Below are positions 52,024 to 61,600 of a DNA stretch of 64,000 nucleotides, one piece after another. Positions within the stretch are counted from its first letter, which is position 1. Each line of letters opens with the position of its first letter. Under the pieces are notes generated by a model. It had not been told where the DNA came from, searched no databases, and worked only from the letters and a program-made list of their open reading frames with translations. The translations under genes were made by a program, and so were the position numbers. This stretch comes from Flavobacterium buctense. Lineage in GTDB: Bacteria > Bacteroidota > Bacteroidia > Flavobacteriales > Flavobacteriaceae. The stretch covers positions 62,001 through 126,000 of the forward strand of contig NZ_JACTAB010000002.1 of NCBI RefSeq assembly GCF_014486695.1. The letters run 5' to 3'.

Positions 52024-53076
52024 CTAGGTGGTTTTAGTTTTGTAATATTGGTTTGGTAAGTCTCTTAAAATTTTGGCACTTTGTTCCGGTGAAATATCGC
52101 GTTGCGCTTCGCCTAGCATTTCGTAGCCGACCATGAATTTTTTCACGGTAGCGCTTCGCAACAATGGCGGATAAAAATGCATGTGGAAATGCCACTCAGG
52201 ATGCGAAACCCTATCGGTAGGTGCTTGGTGAATTCCGGAAGAATAAGGAAAAGACGTTTCAAAAAGATTGTCGTATTTCACGGTAATGCCTTTGATGATT
52301 TCGGCGAAAGCTTTGGTTTCTTCGTTGCTCATCGCGATGATATTGCCAAAATGTCTTTTGCTGATAATGATGGTTTCATAAGGCCAAGTTGCCCAAAATG
52401 GCACTAAAACTGCAAAGTGTTCATTCTCTAAAACGATGCGTTCTTCTTTTTTTAATTCTTGGTCTAAATAGTCTTTAAGTAAGCTGGTTTTGTTTTTTTC
52501 GTAATAGGCGCGAAGGCTTTTTTGTGTTTTCTCAACTTGTGTCGGCAAAGATGATTGCGCCCAAATTTGCCCATGTGGATGAGGATTACTGCAACCCATA
52601 ACGCTGCCTTTGTTTTCAAAAATCTGAACATAATTGATAAAATCGTGACTGCCCAATTCGATGTATTGTGCTGCCCAAGTTTGGACTACTTTTTCAATCG
52701 CTTCGACTTCCATTTCAGGCAATGTTAAGTTGTGTTTGGGGGAAAAACAAACCACTTTGTTGATGCCGCGTTCCGGTTTTAATTGGAATAGAGATTTTGC
52801 TTTATTTTCAAAAGTAACTTCTTCTTTCAGTAGTGCCGAAAAGTCATTTTCAAACACATAACAATCAGTATAATCGGAATTTTTTACGCCATTGGCACGA
52901 ACATTTCCGGCGCACAAATAGCAATCTGCGTCGTGTTCAGGGCGATGGTCTGCGTGAACGGTTTCTTTTTGGCCTTGCCATGGTCGCTTGGCGCGATGTG
53001 GCGAAACCAAAATCCATTCGTCGAGCAACGGGTTGTATCTTCGGTGTGGATGTTCGTTATGGTTGAATTGTGTCAT
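52024..53076 (-). CDS. galT: Galactose-1-phosphate uridylyltransferase
   Basis: The 350-residue enzyme swaps UMP between UDP-glucose and galactose 1-phosphate (Leloir pathway). The catalytic motif is [13 protein letters not shown] (HPH), a metal-binding CYLCAGN is near residue 56, and the opening [32 protein letters not shown] is family-typical. The C-terminal [21 protein letters not shown] contributes the second metal site. galE is not in the window. Confidence 0.96.
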   Translation of the reverse strand: [350 protein letters not shown]

Positions 53077-53079
53077 GAG

Positions 53080-54249
53080 TTAGTCTTTGTAAAGCGAGGT
53101 GCCTTTTGAAATTTTTACTTTGTAAGCTTTTAATTCGATGTCAAAGGCGTTTCGGTATTGGGCTGATATTTTTTCGATTAATTCATTTTCAGAGCCTTTT
53201 TCAATCAGATTGATGGAACAACCGCCAAAGCCGCCACCCATCATTCTTGAACCAAGAACTGATTTTTCGTGTTGTACGGCATCGACTAAAAAGTCAATTT
53301 CATCACAACTCACTTCGTAGTCTTTGGACAAACCTTCATGCGTTTCCGACATTAATTGTCCTAATCTTTTAAAATCAGAATCGTTCAAAGCCTTTGCGGC
53401 ATCAAGTACACGTTGGATTTCTTTGACCACAAAATGACAACGTCTGAAAATGACATTGCCTAAAGTTTCTTTCAACTCCAAAACCATGTCTTCAGTACAA
53501 TCTCTGAAAGTTTTCACCTGTGGAAAATGGTTTTTTATTATCGCTAAACCTTGTTCTACTTCTTGTCTTCTGACATTGTAGCCAGAAGTCAAATGCGTAT
53601 GTTTTACATTGCTGTCCAATAAAAGTAACGAATATTTCTTGAAATTGGCTTTGTAGTACTCATATTCCAAAGTATTGCAATCGAGTTTGATTACACTATT
53701 TTTTTTACCAAAAACTGAGGCAAATTGGTCCATAATGCCACAATTCACACCCACAAAAGTGTGTTCGGATTTTTGACCAATTAAAGCGATTTCTTCTTTG
53801 GTTAAACCCAAATTAAACAGTTTATTCATCGCATAACCAATACCACATTCTAAAGCGGCTGAGGAAGAAAGCCCGGCACCCATTGGGATTGTACTACTGA
53901 AAACCATGTCAAAACCTTTTAGGTTGTAACCTCTTTTTTTGATTTCGTGTAAAACGCCCAGTATATAATTCGCCCACATTTTTTCGATGGGTTTTAGGTC
54001 GTCATTTAAGTCAAATTTGTAGGCTTCGTTGAGATCTTTGGCAATAAGGGTGCAATCGGAATCGTTGTTTTTGGAAACGGCAAAACAAATGTATTTGTTG
54101 ATGGCCGCCGGCATGACAAAACCATCATTGTAATCCACGTGTTCTCCTATAATGTTGATTCTTCCCGGCGAAAGGAAAATAGTTTCGGGTACTTTTTGAA
54201 AGATTTTTTCAAAATGTTCCGTGGTGTGTTGGATGAGTTTCTTCTTCAT
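53080..54249 (-). CDS. galK: Galactokinase
   Basis: The 389-residue GHMP kinase phosphorylates galactose at C1. The galactokinase signature is SPGRINIIGEHVDYNDGFVMP, the ATP loop is STIPMGAGLSSSAALECGIGYA, and motif 3 is GSRMMGGGFGGCSINLI. The catalytic Asp lies in VNCGIMDQFASVFG. It overlaps the stop of the GH2 gene by one base and is followed by galT three bases later. Confidence 0.96.
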   Translation of the reverse strand: MKKKLIQHTTEHFEKIFQKVPETIFLSPGRINIIGEHVDYNDGFVMPAAINKYICFAVSKNNDSDCTLIAKDLNEAYKFDLNDDLKPIEKMWANYILGVLHEIKKRGYNLKGFDMVFSSTIPMGAGLSSSAALECGIGYAMNKLFNLGLTKEEIALIGQKSEHTFVGVNCGIMDQFASVFGKKNSVIKLDCNTLEYEYYKANFKKYSLLLLDSNVKHTHLTSGYNVRRQEVEQGLAIIKNHFPQVKTFRDCTEDMVLELKETLGNVIFRRCHFVVKEIQRVLDAAKALNDSDFKRLGQLMSETHEGLSKDYEVSCDEIDFLVDAVQHEKSVLGSRMMGGGFGGCSINLIEKGSENELIEKISAQYRNAFDIELKAYKVKISKGTSLYKD

Positions 54250-56657
54250 TATTTAGATTGTATAATTGTTGAAGCTGAAACCAATCCGTTCGCTTTGGCT
54301 TCTAATTTTATGGAACCAGCTGTTTTTCCTGCCAAAATAATCACTTGGCATTTTCCGTTGAAAGCACTTCGTTGCCAAGCGCCATCTCTGCATTTATCCG
54401 GTTCGTGTGAACTTGGATCACCGTTACCCACGCCAATGATTTTGGCATCGCCGGTTAGATAAAACTTAACCATATTATCGGCAATTGGCACTTCGCGTCC
54501 TTTGTCATCACTGATGGAAATATTGACTACGGTAGCATCTTTTCCGTCGGCGGTTAAAATGGTTTTGTCCGGAGTTAATACCACGTTGTAAGCTACGCCG
54601 GTAGTTTCCACTTTTGAAGTCAGTTTTTTGCCTTTTTTGTAACCAATGGCTTCCAGTGTTCCGGGTTCGTAGTTGACAGTCCAATTCAAATGGCTGTTTC
54701 TCGGCATCACTTTTTTACCTAAACTTTTACCGTTTAGAAATAATTCTACTTCGTCAGCATTAGAATTTACCCAAACTTCAATTGGTTTGCCCACTTTTTC
54801 CGGCCAGTTCCAATGCGGTGAAATGTGTAGAACGTCTTCGTTGGTCCACCAACTTTTATAGTAGTAATAAATGTTTTTCGGGAAACCGCAAACATCCATA
54901 ATCCCGAAGTGTGAACTGATATTAGGCCATTTGTAAGGTGTTGGTTCACCGCGATAATCGAATCCGGTCCAGACATAACCGCCCAACCAAAAATCATTTT
55001 CAGCGGCCAATTTCCACCAAGTTTCTGCTTTACTTGCCCACCATGGATGGGTGATATCTTGGTCTGGTACATAAGCTCTGATTCTGTCTTTTTCATAAAT
55101 GCCGCGCGTCGTAACGGTACTTCCCATTTCGGTTCCCAATAACGGTTGGTTCGGATGATCTCTATGGTAATCCGCTACAGCATATTCCCGATAATTGAAT
55201 CCGCGAATCGGAATTACTTCGTTTACACCTTTAAAAACATTGGGCATATCAGCAGCATAAGTGCTGGTTCTGGTTGGGTCTAAATCTTGTTGAATGGCCA
55301 ATAGGGTTTGGGCAATTTTTTTTCCATAGTCGTTGCCTTGTATGTTTTGTTCTTCATTTCCGATTGACCATAAAAATACGGATGGATGATTCCTGTCGCG
55401 TTTGATTATTCGTTTGAATTGGTCTACATATTCCGGACTACTGTTTAACAAACGTTGTTCATCTAAAACCAACATGCCTAAGCTATCGCAAGCATCCAAA
55501 AGTTCGGGAGTTGGTGCATTATGGCTTGCTCTATAGCTGTTTGACCCCATTTCTTTCAACAATTTTACGCGATAATATTGCAAATAATCGGATAGTGCAC
55601 TTCCAATTCCTGCGTGGTCCTGGTGGTTGTTGGTGCCTTGAATCTTGAGATGTTTTCCGTTTAAGAAGAATCCTTTATTGGCATCAAATTTTACCGTTTT
55701 GATTCCGAAACGCGTTTTGGTTTGGTGTACAATTTGGTTCCCTGATTTTACCACCGAAATCACTCGGTACAAATAAGGATCTTCTAACGACCATAGGCGA
55801 GCGTTGCTCAAATTTATTTTTTGCTTGACCGAAGTGTTTTTATGAACGCCTAAAGCAATTTTTTGTTCCGAAGTTTTGGCTAAAACTTTTCCGTTTCTAT
55901 CGGTAATGTAACAGTAAACGGAGCCGTTGGAAGTTTGTAAATTATTGTTTTGAACTGTAGTTTCAATATTTACAATAGCATTTTTCCCTTTTACTTCAGC
56001 ATGTACAAAAACGCCATCACTCGGAATAAATACTTTTTCGGTTATATTTAACCAAACGTGGCGGTAAATTCCGGCGCCTTCATAAAACCAACCTTCATAT
56101 TGTGTGGCATCCACCCGAACGACCATTACATTTTCTCCTTCAAAATTAATGTAATCGGTAACATCGTAAGAATTGCCAACGTAGCCACTAAAATTGGTGC
56201 CGACATAAAATCCGTTAATCCAAATTTCAGCATTTCTGTAGATGCCATCGAATTGAAGTTCGAAACGCTTGTTGCTTTTTGATTTATCAACTGAGAAATG
56301 CTTGCGATACCAGCCAATACTTGTCTCAGCATAGATTCCGCCAACCGGTTTATAACCGTGACTGTCCATTTCCACTTGAGGAGAATTTACAAAAGGAAGT
56401 TCGACAACCCAATCATGAGGAACGTTTACGGATGCCCAAGCAGTATCCACAAACTTTGGATTCACTACAGTCGTTGCAAATACGTTAGATTTATGAAGCA
56501 AAGCGGTTTTGCTGTAATCAAAATCTTTTTCCGGATTAGCGGCATGACCAAAATGGAACTTCCAATCTTCGTCGAGGCTTATTTTTTCTTGCGCATTAGC
56601 CGTGAAGCCAATAGCTAAAATGACCACAAGAATATATTGGTACTGTAATTTTTTCAT
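54249..56657 (-). CDS. Exported GH2 beta-galactosidase
   Basis: The 802-residue protein has a signal peptide (YILVVILAIGFTANAQE). Domains in order: sugar-binding jelly roll (25-190), immunoglobulin-like (190-300), TIM barrel (300-600) with acid/base in LWSIGNEEQN (about E433) and nucleophile in LLGTEMGST (about E509), then an Ig-like DUF4982-type domain and a C-terminal Big/invasin-like domain. Family and operon context point to beta-galactosidase acting on galacto-oligosaccharides from GH53 action. It is probably periplasmic. Confidence 0.93.
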   Translation of the reverse strand: MKKLQYQYILVVILAIGFTANAQEKISLDEDWKFHFGHAANPEKDFDYSKTALLHKSNVFATTVVNPKFVDTAWASVNVPHDWVVELPFVNSPQVEMDSHGYKPVGGIYAETSIGWYRKHFSVDKSKSNKRFELQFDGIYRNAEIWINGFYVGTNFSGYVGNSYDVTDYINFEGENVMVVRVDATQYEGWFYEGAGIYRHVWLNITEKVFIPSDGVFVHAEVKGKNAIVNIETTVQNNNLQTSNGSVYCYITDRNGKVLAKTSEQKIALGVHKNTSVKQKINLSNARLWSLEDPYLYRVISVVKSGNQIVHQTKTRFGIKTVKFDANKGFFLNGKHLKIQGTNNHQDHAGIGSALSDYLQYYRVKLLKEMGSNSYRASHNAPTPELLDACDSLGMLVLDEQRLLNSSPEYVDQFKRIIKRDRNHPSVFLWSIGNEEQNIQGNDYGKKIAQTLLAIQQDLDPTRTSTYAADMPNVFKGVNEVIPIRGFNYREYAVADYHRDHPNQPLLGTEMGSTVTTRGIYEKDRIRAYVPDQDITHPWWASKAETWWKLAAENDFWLGGYVWTGFDYRGEPTPYKWPNISSHFGIMDVCGFPKNIYYYYKSWWTNEDVLHISPHWNWPEKVGKPIEVWVNSNADEVELFLNGKSLGKKVMPRNSHLNWTVNYEPGTLEAIGYKKGKKLTSKVETTGVAYNVVLTPDKTILTADGKDATVVNISISDDKGREVPIADNMVKFYLTGDAKIIGVGNGDPSSHEPDKCRDGAWQRSAFNGKCQVIILAGKTAGSIKLEAKANGLVSASTIIQSK

Positions 56658-56660
56658 GTT

Positions 56661-57677
56661 TTAATTTTCTTTAAAAGCATCCAATGCCGGTGAAGGTTTT
56701 CCGTCAGCTTGCCAAGCACTAAGCGCGTAATGACTCCAGCTTTTGGCGCCTTGCGGTTCCCAATAGAGTACGCCAATTCCTTTGTTGTTAGGAACATTTT
56801 TTACCGCTTTAATTGTGGCTGCTAAAAGTTCGTAAGTATTTTGCACTTTGTCATCTTCACCACCAACTTCAACTACCATGACTTCTTTGTCGTAGCGTTT
56901 GGCCATATCGTTTAGGTTGAACTGCAAATCAGCTATGGTTTCAGAATAGTCTTTTTTTATCCAATACGGATAATAAGATAATCCAATCACGTCGTATTTC
57001 ACCTTTTGTTCCGTAGCATTGTCGAAAAACTTTCTGAATTTGGCGTTGTTGTTGCCTTCGTCGACATGAACAATTACTTTGATATTTTTATCCACGGCTT
57101 TTACCGCATCGTAACCTTTGTTTAATAATTGTCCGAGTTGGTGCCAATTATCGGTGCTGCCTTCGGGCCACATCATACCGCCGGGAATTTCGTTACCGAC
57201 TTGAACCCATTCCGGTGTAACTCCGGCAACTTTTAAAGCATTGATTACGTCAAAAGTGTGATTGTAAACATCGTTAAGTAATTCAGGGAAAGAATGTTTT
57301 TCCCAAGCTTTGGGTTTGAACTGTTTTGCCGGATCAGCCCAAGAATCAGAGTAGTGAAAGTTAATCATGATTCGGAATCCCATTTTTTGGGCGCGTAATG
57401 CCATCACTACGGTTTCTTCTTTACTGCAATGGCCGCTGGCTTTGTCGTCATTTGGATTTACCCAAACTCTGAGACGAATAGAGTTCATGCCACGGTCTTT
57501 TAACAGTTGCAGACAATCTTTTTCACTGCCATCTGAATCGTAGAATTTATACCCTGTGGCTTCCATTTGGGGTAACCAACCGACATCGGCACCTTTTGAA
57601 AAAGCGGCTTCTTTATTTTGTCCAAAGCTTACTTCAGTTATCAGAAGTATCAAAAAGATCATTGATTTTAGTTTCAT
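56661..57677 (-). CDS. GH53 endo-beta-1,4-galactanase, secreted
   Basis: The 338-residue protein has a cleavable signal peptide (SMIFLILLITEVSFGQ) and a GH53 barrel. Signatures: GADVGWLPQMEATG, RLRVWVNP, INFHYSDSWADPAKQFKPKAWE, VQVGNEIPGGMMWPEGS (acid/base Glu) and VMVVEVGGED (nucleophile Glu). It cleaves beta-1,4-galactan, for example pectic galactan side chains or arabinogalactan I. The neighbouring gene is a second GH53 with a lipoprotein signal, so one enzyme is probably periplasmic or released and the other on the surface. Confidence 0.93.
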   Translation of the reverse strand: MKLKSMIFLILLITEVSFGQNKEAAFSKGADVGWLPQMEATGYKFYDSDGSEKDCLQLLKDRGMNSIRLRVWVNPNDDKASGHCSKEETVVMALRAQKMGFRIMINFHYSDSWADPAKQFKPKAWEKHSFPELLNDVYNHTFDVINALKVAGVTPEWVQVGNEIPGGMMWPEGSTDNWHQLGQLLNKGYDAVKAVDKNIKVIVHVDEGNNNAKFRKFFDNATEQKVKYDVIGLSYYPYWIKKDYSETIADLQFNLNDMAKRYDKEVMVVEVGGEDDKVQNTYELLAATIKAVKNVPNNKGIGVLYWEPQGAKSWSHYALSAWQADGKPSPALDAFKEN

Positions 57678-57679
57678 AA

Positions 57680-58747
57680 TTATTCAGCATTGAATACCTC
57701 CAAAACCGGAAGTGAATTGTTATTAAAATCCCAAAGTGATTGGTTTTCCCAGGGCGAACCGTTGGTTGATGTTGGTCCTCTGAAAGCTACCCATTCAGCA
57801 CCCCAATAGCAAAATCCAATGCCGTGAGTACTTTGGTTTATGGTGTTTTTTATTGTGGAAAGAAATGATTTTTGGCCAGTTTCAGTTGCCGCAAACGCAG
57901 GTAGAATTTGACTTGGCAAGCCTATAATATTATTGGTGTAATCATTGTATCCGAAAGTAAAAGGGTAAGCAGTTTCGGCGATGATTACCTTTTTATCATA
58001 CAATTCGCCTAATGTGTTCATCGTGTTTTGCAGTGTAACCAAACTACTACCATGCCAAATCGGGTAATAAGAAAGACCAATGTAGTCGTAATCGATATTG
58101 GCTACTTTGCTGTAATACCAATCTGCGCCTGATGTTCCGGCGTGGTGTAACATGATTTTGGTTGTGGTAGATTGGCTTCTGATGGCTGCACTCGCACTTG
58201 AAACCAGTTCCAAATATTGGGTTTCATTAGTCGATAGTCTTCCTTCCGGCCAAAGCATACCGTCGTTGGTCTCGTTTCCGATTTGGAAAATATCAGGGTC
58301 AATTTCAGTCATTACCAAATTGGTATAATCAGAAACTGCTGATTTTAAGGCTGTAAAACTCATGCTTTGCCAAGCGGCAGGTTTGGTTTGGTTCGCCGGA
58401 TCAGCCCACGTATCAGAATAATGTACGGTTAGCCATACTTTTAAACCGGCAGCTTTCACTCTTAGGGCAAAGGCTTTTACTTCAGCCATTCCAGAATGTG
58501 CGTTGGATGGATTTTGCCAAAGACGCATTCGAATGGCATTGCAACCTGCATTTTTTAAAGTTATAATTGGGTCTTCATTTACGCCGTTGTGTTTATAAAT
58601 TGTGCCTTCGCTTTCTATTAAAGGTAAATAAGACATGTCGGCACCGCGAATAAATTCGTCTTCTAAGATTGGTTCGTTTTCAGAATTACTGTCTGAAGAA
58701 CAAGAGAATAATGAGATTGAAAATAAAATAAAAAGTATCTTTTTCAT
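57680..58747 (-). CDS. GH53 endo-beta-1,4-galactanase, lipoprotein
   Basis: The 355-residue protein has a lipoprotein signal (ILFILFSISLFSCSSDS). The acidic tail after the Cys (SSDSNSENEPILEDE) is in line with surface export of Bacteroidota lipoproteins. The GH53 barrel shows GADMSYLPLIESEG, MRLWQNP, LTVHYSDTWADPANQTKPAAWQ, FQIGNETNDGMLWPEGR (acid/base) and VIIAETAYPFT (nucleophile, the canonical form). It should cut galactan outside the cell. It lies between galM and the other GH53 gene, two to three bases from each. Confidence 0.93.
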   Translation of the reverse strand: MKKILFILFSISLFSCSSDSNSENEPILEDEFIRGADMSYLPLIESEGTIYKHNGVNEDPIITLKNAGCNAIRMRLWQNPSNAHSGMAEVKAFALRVKAAGLKVWLTVHYSDTWADPANQTKPAAWQSMSFTALKSAVSDYTNLVMTEIDPDIFQIGNETNDGMLWPEGRLSTNETQYLELVSSASAAIRSQSTTTKIMLHHAGTSGADWYYSKVANIDYDYIGLSYYPIWHGSSLVTLQNTMNTLGELYDKKVIIAETAYPFTFGYNDYTNNIIGLPSQILPAFAATETGQKSFLSTIKNTINQSTHGIGFCYWGAEWVAFRGPTSTNGSPWENQSLWDFNNNSLPVLEVFNAE

Positions 58748-58749
58748 AG

Positions 58750-59796
58750 CTATAGATTTTCAAATTTGAATGTGGTTTGGTGTAAATATTCTTCATTTTT
58801 TCTTAAGACGGAGTTTGGAAAATGGCTGTGATTTGGAGCGTCCGGGAAATTTTGGGTTTCAAAACAAATGGCACTTGCTGGGTGATAATCGGCGTTTTCT
58901 TTTGCTTTGATTTGGCCGAAACAATTGCCACCAACATAAACGTGAACTCCGGGTTGATTGGTAAAAACCGTCATTTTTATTTTAGTGTTTTCACTGTACA
59001 GAGTTGCCGCTTCTTTGCTTTCTAAAACAAAAGTATTGTCTATAATAATTGGGCAGTTTTTTGGACTTGAAAAATCGAAAGTATGGTTTTTTAAGTCGGT
59101 ATAATTTCCTGTCGGAATCAATTCAGTTGTGGTTTCCAGTATGTTTTTGGCATTGATAAAAAGTTTTTGAGAAGCGATATCTTTTGTATGTCCGTCAAGA
59201 TTGAAATAACTGTGTTGGGTTAAATTGATTATAGTGTCTTCGGTTGATTTGGCTTGAAAAGTTACTTTGAGTTCGTTGTTTTCGGTTAAAGTGTAAGTAA
59301 CTTTTACGTTTAATTCTCCGGGAAAATTTTCTTCGTTAGCCAAACTTGTATATTCTAAAGTGATAGAAGGATTTATATCTTCGTAGATTGAAGTTACTTC
59401 CCAAAACTTTCGACTAAAACCTTCTAATCCACCGTGAATTTGATGGGATTTGTGGTTTTTGGTTAGCTGTACTTTTTCTCCATTTAATTTGAAAGAAGCG
59501 TTGTTGATTCGTCCGGCATATCTTCCTACAACCGTTCCGAGATAAGGCGCGCTTGGTAAATCAAACGAATTAATGTAGTCTTCTAAAGTATCAAAACCCA
59601 GAACTACATCCGTTTTTTGTCCGTTTGAAGTTGGGATTTTTATCGAGGTAATTGTTGCGCCATGATTGATTACAGAGCATTCCATGCCGTTTTTATTAGT
59701 CAAAGTATAGCAAAGAACTTCTTTATTGTCCGGTGTTGTCCCGAACAATTTCGTATTTATACTACTGTTAATTTGTGAAATATGATTTTTTATCAT
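58750..59796 (-). CDS. galM: Aldose 1-epimerase (galactose mutarotase)
   Basis: The 348-residue protein without a signal peptide converts beta- to alpha-galactose. Conserved segments are INHGATITSIKIPT, VVGRYAGRINNASFKLNG, NHKSHQIHGGLEGFSRKFWE, LTQHSYFNLDGH (catalytic His) and AICFETQNFPDAPNHSHFPNSVL (catalytic Glu). It is the first gene of the seven-gene minus-strand galactan unit and starts about 25 bases from the predicted promoter box. Cytosolic. Confidence 0.94.
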   Translation of the reverse strand: MIKNHISQINSSINTKLFGTTPDNKEVLCYTLTNKNGMECSVINHGATITSIKIPTSNGQKTDVVLGFDTLEDYINSFDLPSAPYLGTVVGRYAGRINNASFKLNGEKVQLTKNHKSHQIHGGLEGFSRKFWEVTSIYEDINPSITLEYTSLANEENFPGELNVKVTYTLTENNELKVTFQAKSTEDTIINLTQHSYFNLDGHTKDIASQKLFINAKNILETTTELIPTGNYTDLKNHTFDFSSPKNCPIIIDNTFVLESKEAATLYSENTKIKMTVFTNQPGVHVYVGGNCFGQIKAKENADYHPASAICFETQNFPDAPNHSHFPNSVLRKNEEYLHQTTFKFENL

Positions 59797-59818
59797 GACA
59801 TTTTTATCAATCTTATAA

Positions 59819-59886
59819 CGAAATTATTGTTTTATCTTTCTTGTCCATACCACTACCTACCGGTTTTTTTGTAACTTACCACCAGT
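59819..59886. promoter_or_regulatory. Divergent control region of the galactan locus
   Basis: The minus strand has TAATTTCG (59826-59819), a variant of TAnnTTTG, before galM. Between this and the regulator gene are TACCACTACCTACCGG (59848-59863) and TACCACCAGT (59877-59886), related direct repeats about 29 bp apart. They are the likely binding sites of the divergent GntR-type regulator. Confidence 0.5.
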
Positions 59887-59899
59887 TAATTGTATTTAG

Positions 59900-60898
59900 A
59901 TGAAAATCATCAATATAAACCCTAATTCGGCCCAACCGAAATACAAGCAAATTGTATTATCGGTAGAAATGGCTATAGCCGAAAAGCGATTGAAACGCGA
60001 TGAGAAATTACCTTCGGTAAATAAAGTCAGTTTGGAATTTTCAATTTCGCGGGACACGGTTTTGTTGGCTTATGACGAATTAAAGAGACGCGGAATTATC
60101 TACGCGGTTCTGGGCAAAGGTTATTATGTGAAAAGTGTTGAATTTACTTTGGAACAGAGAATTTTTCTGCTGTTTGATGAGTTGAATGCTTTTAAAGAAG
60201 ATTTGTATACGTCCTTTTTATATCATGTGAATAAGAACTTTCAGATTGATATTTTCTTTCATCATTTTAATTTGGAGATGTTTAAAAAATTGGTAAATGA
60301 AAGCAAAGGCAATTATTCGAAGTATATAATAATGCCCTCTAATTTGGAGATTCCAAACGATGTTATTAAATCATTGCCATTGAACGACACTTATATTTTA
60401 GACCAAACTACGGAAGTTTTCAAGGATTATCCGGCGGTTTATCAGGATTTTGTGGCCGATATGTATGATGCTTTAATGAATGGATTGGATAAAATCAAAA
60501 AGTATGAAGAGTTGATTTTGATCTTTCCCGGAGATAAAGAACCGATTGGAATGGTGACCGGATTTCAAAAATTTTGTTCTGAAAATAATTGTCAGCATTC
60601 CGTTGTTTCGACTTTTGAGAAGGATGAGATAATGAAAGGTAGTTTGTTTATTATTCCAAGTGACCGACATTTAGTAAATGTGATTGAGCAAGCTAAGATT
60701 CAAAACTTGTCCTTGGGTATTGATTACGGAATCATTTCTTATAATGATACTTCTCTTAAAAAAGTAGTGGAAAACGGCATTACAACCATTTCTACTGATT
60801 TTAATGAAATGGGAAAGATTTTGGCTGAAATGATTAATACTAATTTGAAGTCGCATATAAAAAACGACTCCAAATTAATATTAAGAAATTCTATTTGA
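59900..60898 (+). CDS. GntR-type regulator with LacI-like sugar-binding domain
   Basis: The 332-residue protein has an N-terminal winged helix of the GntR type (residues 8-75: QPKYKQIVLSVEMAIAEKRLKRDEKLPSVNKVSLEFSISRDTVLLAYDELKRRGIIYAVLGKGYYV) and a C-terminal periplasmic-binding-protein-like domain (about 85-325; YIIMPSNLEIP, IIPSDRHLVNVIEQAK, LSLGIDYGIISYNDTSLKKVVENGITTISTDFNEMGKILAEMI). This combination is common for sugar-utilisation regulators in Bacteroidota. It is transcribed away from the galactan genes and probably responds to galactose or a galacto-oligosaccharide. Confidence 0.9.
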   Translation: MKIININPNSAQPKYKQIVLSVEMAIAEKRLKRDEKLPSVNKVSLEFSISRDTVLLAYDELKRRGIIYAVLGKGYYVKSVEFTLEQRIFLLFDELNAFKEDLYTSFLYHVNKNFQIDIFFHHFNLEMFKKLVNESKGNYSKYIIMPSNLEIPNDVIKSLPLNDTYILDQTTEVFKDYPAVYQDFVADMYDALMNGLDKIKKYEELILIFPGDKEPIGMVTGFQKFCSENNCQHSVVSTFEKDEIMKGSLFIIPSDRHLVNVIEQAKIQNLSLGIDYGIISYNDTSLKKVVENGITTISTDFNEMGKILAEMINTNLKSHIKNDSKLILRNSI

Positions 60899-60903
60899 TA
60901 AGA

Positions 60904-61566
60904 TTATAAAGTTGTGATTTTCTTTAAATCAACGATAGTTTGCATTGGATTGTCTGCTTTAAAAACAAAGTTTCCGGCCACTAGAACATCGGCTCCGGCT
61001 TGCACTAATCTTTTGGCATTTTTGTCGGTCACGCCGCCGTCAATTTCAATAATGGTTGAAGCGTTTTTGCGGATGATTAGTTCTTTTAGTTTCTCAATTT
61101 TTGAGTAAGTATTTTCGATAAAAGATTGTCCGCCAAAACCAGGATTTACACTCATTAAGCAAACCATGTCAATGTCTTTGATGGTATCTTCCAAAAGCGC
61201 CACATTGGTATGCGGATTTAAAGCTACACCGGCTTTCATGCCTTCAGCTTTGATGGCTTGTAGTGTTCGGTGTAAATGAGGGCATGCTTCGTAGTGTACC
61301 GTTAAAATGTTGGCACCTAAACCGGCAAAAGTTTTGATGTATCTATCGGGGTCAACAATCATTAAGTGTACGTCGATTGTTTTTTTGGCATGTTTTGAAA
61401 TCGCCTCCAAAACCGGCATTCCGAATGAGATATTCGGAACAAAAACACCATCCATAATGTCGATGTGGAACCAATCGGCTTCACTGGCATTAATTATTTC
61501 GATATCGCGTTGTAAATTGGCAAAATCGGCTGCGAGAACTGATGGTGCAATAATTGTGTTTTTCAT
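60904..61566 (-). CDS. rpe: Ribulose-phosphate 3-epimerase
   Basis: The 220-residue TIM-barrel enzyme interconverts ribulose 5-phosphate and xylulose 5-phosphate. Metal and catalytic residues are in IAPSVLAADFANLQ, WFHIDIMDGVFVPNISFG, DVHLMI, VNPGFGGQSFI and EIDGGVTDKNA. The start at 61566 (MKNTIIAPSVLAADF) is chosen because a predicted -7 box lies at 61593-61600; an ATG 114 bases upstream would precede it. Confidence 0.96.
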   Translation of the reverse strand: MKNTIIAPSVLAADFANLQRDIEIINASEADWFHIDIMDGVFVPNISFGMPVLEAISKHAKKTIDVHLMIVDPDRYIKTFAGLGANILTVHYEACPHLHRTLQAIKAEGMKAGVALNPHTNVALLEDTIKDIDMVCLMSVNPGFGGQSFIENTYSKIEKLKELIIRKNASTIIEIDGGVTDKNAKRLVQAGADVLVAGNFVFKADNPMQTIVDLKKITTL

Positions 61567-61592
61567 TTTATAAAGTATGTGTGTTGTTGATG

Positions 61593-61600
61593 CAAAGATA
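61593..61600 (-). promoter_or_regulatory. Predicted -7 element of rpe
   Basis: TATCTTTG on the minus strand, 26 bases before the rpe ATG, matches TAnnTTTG. Confidence 0.6.
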
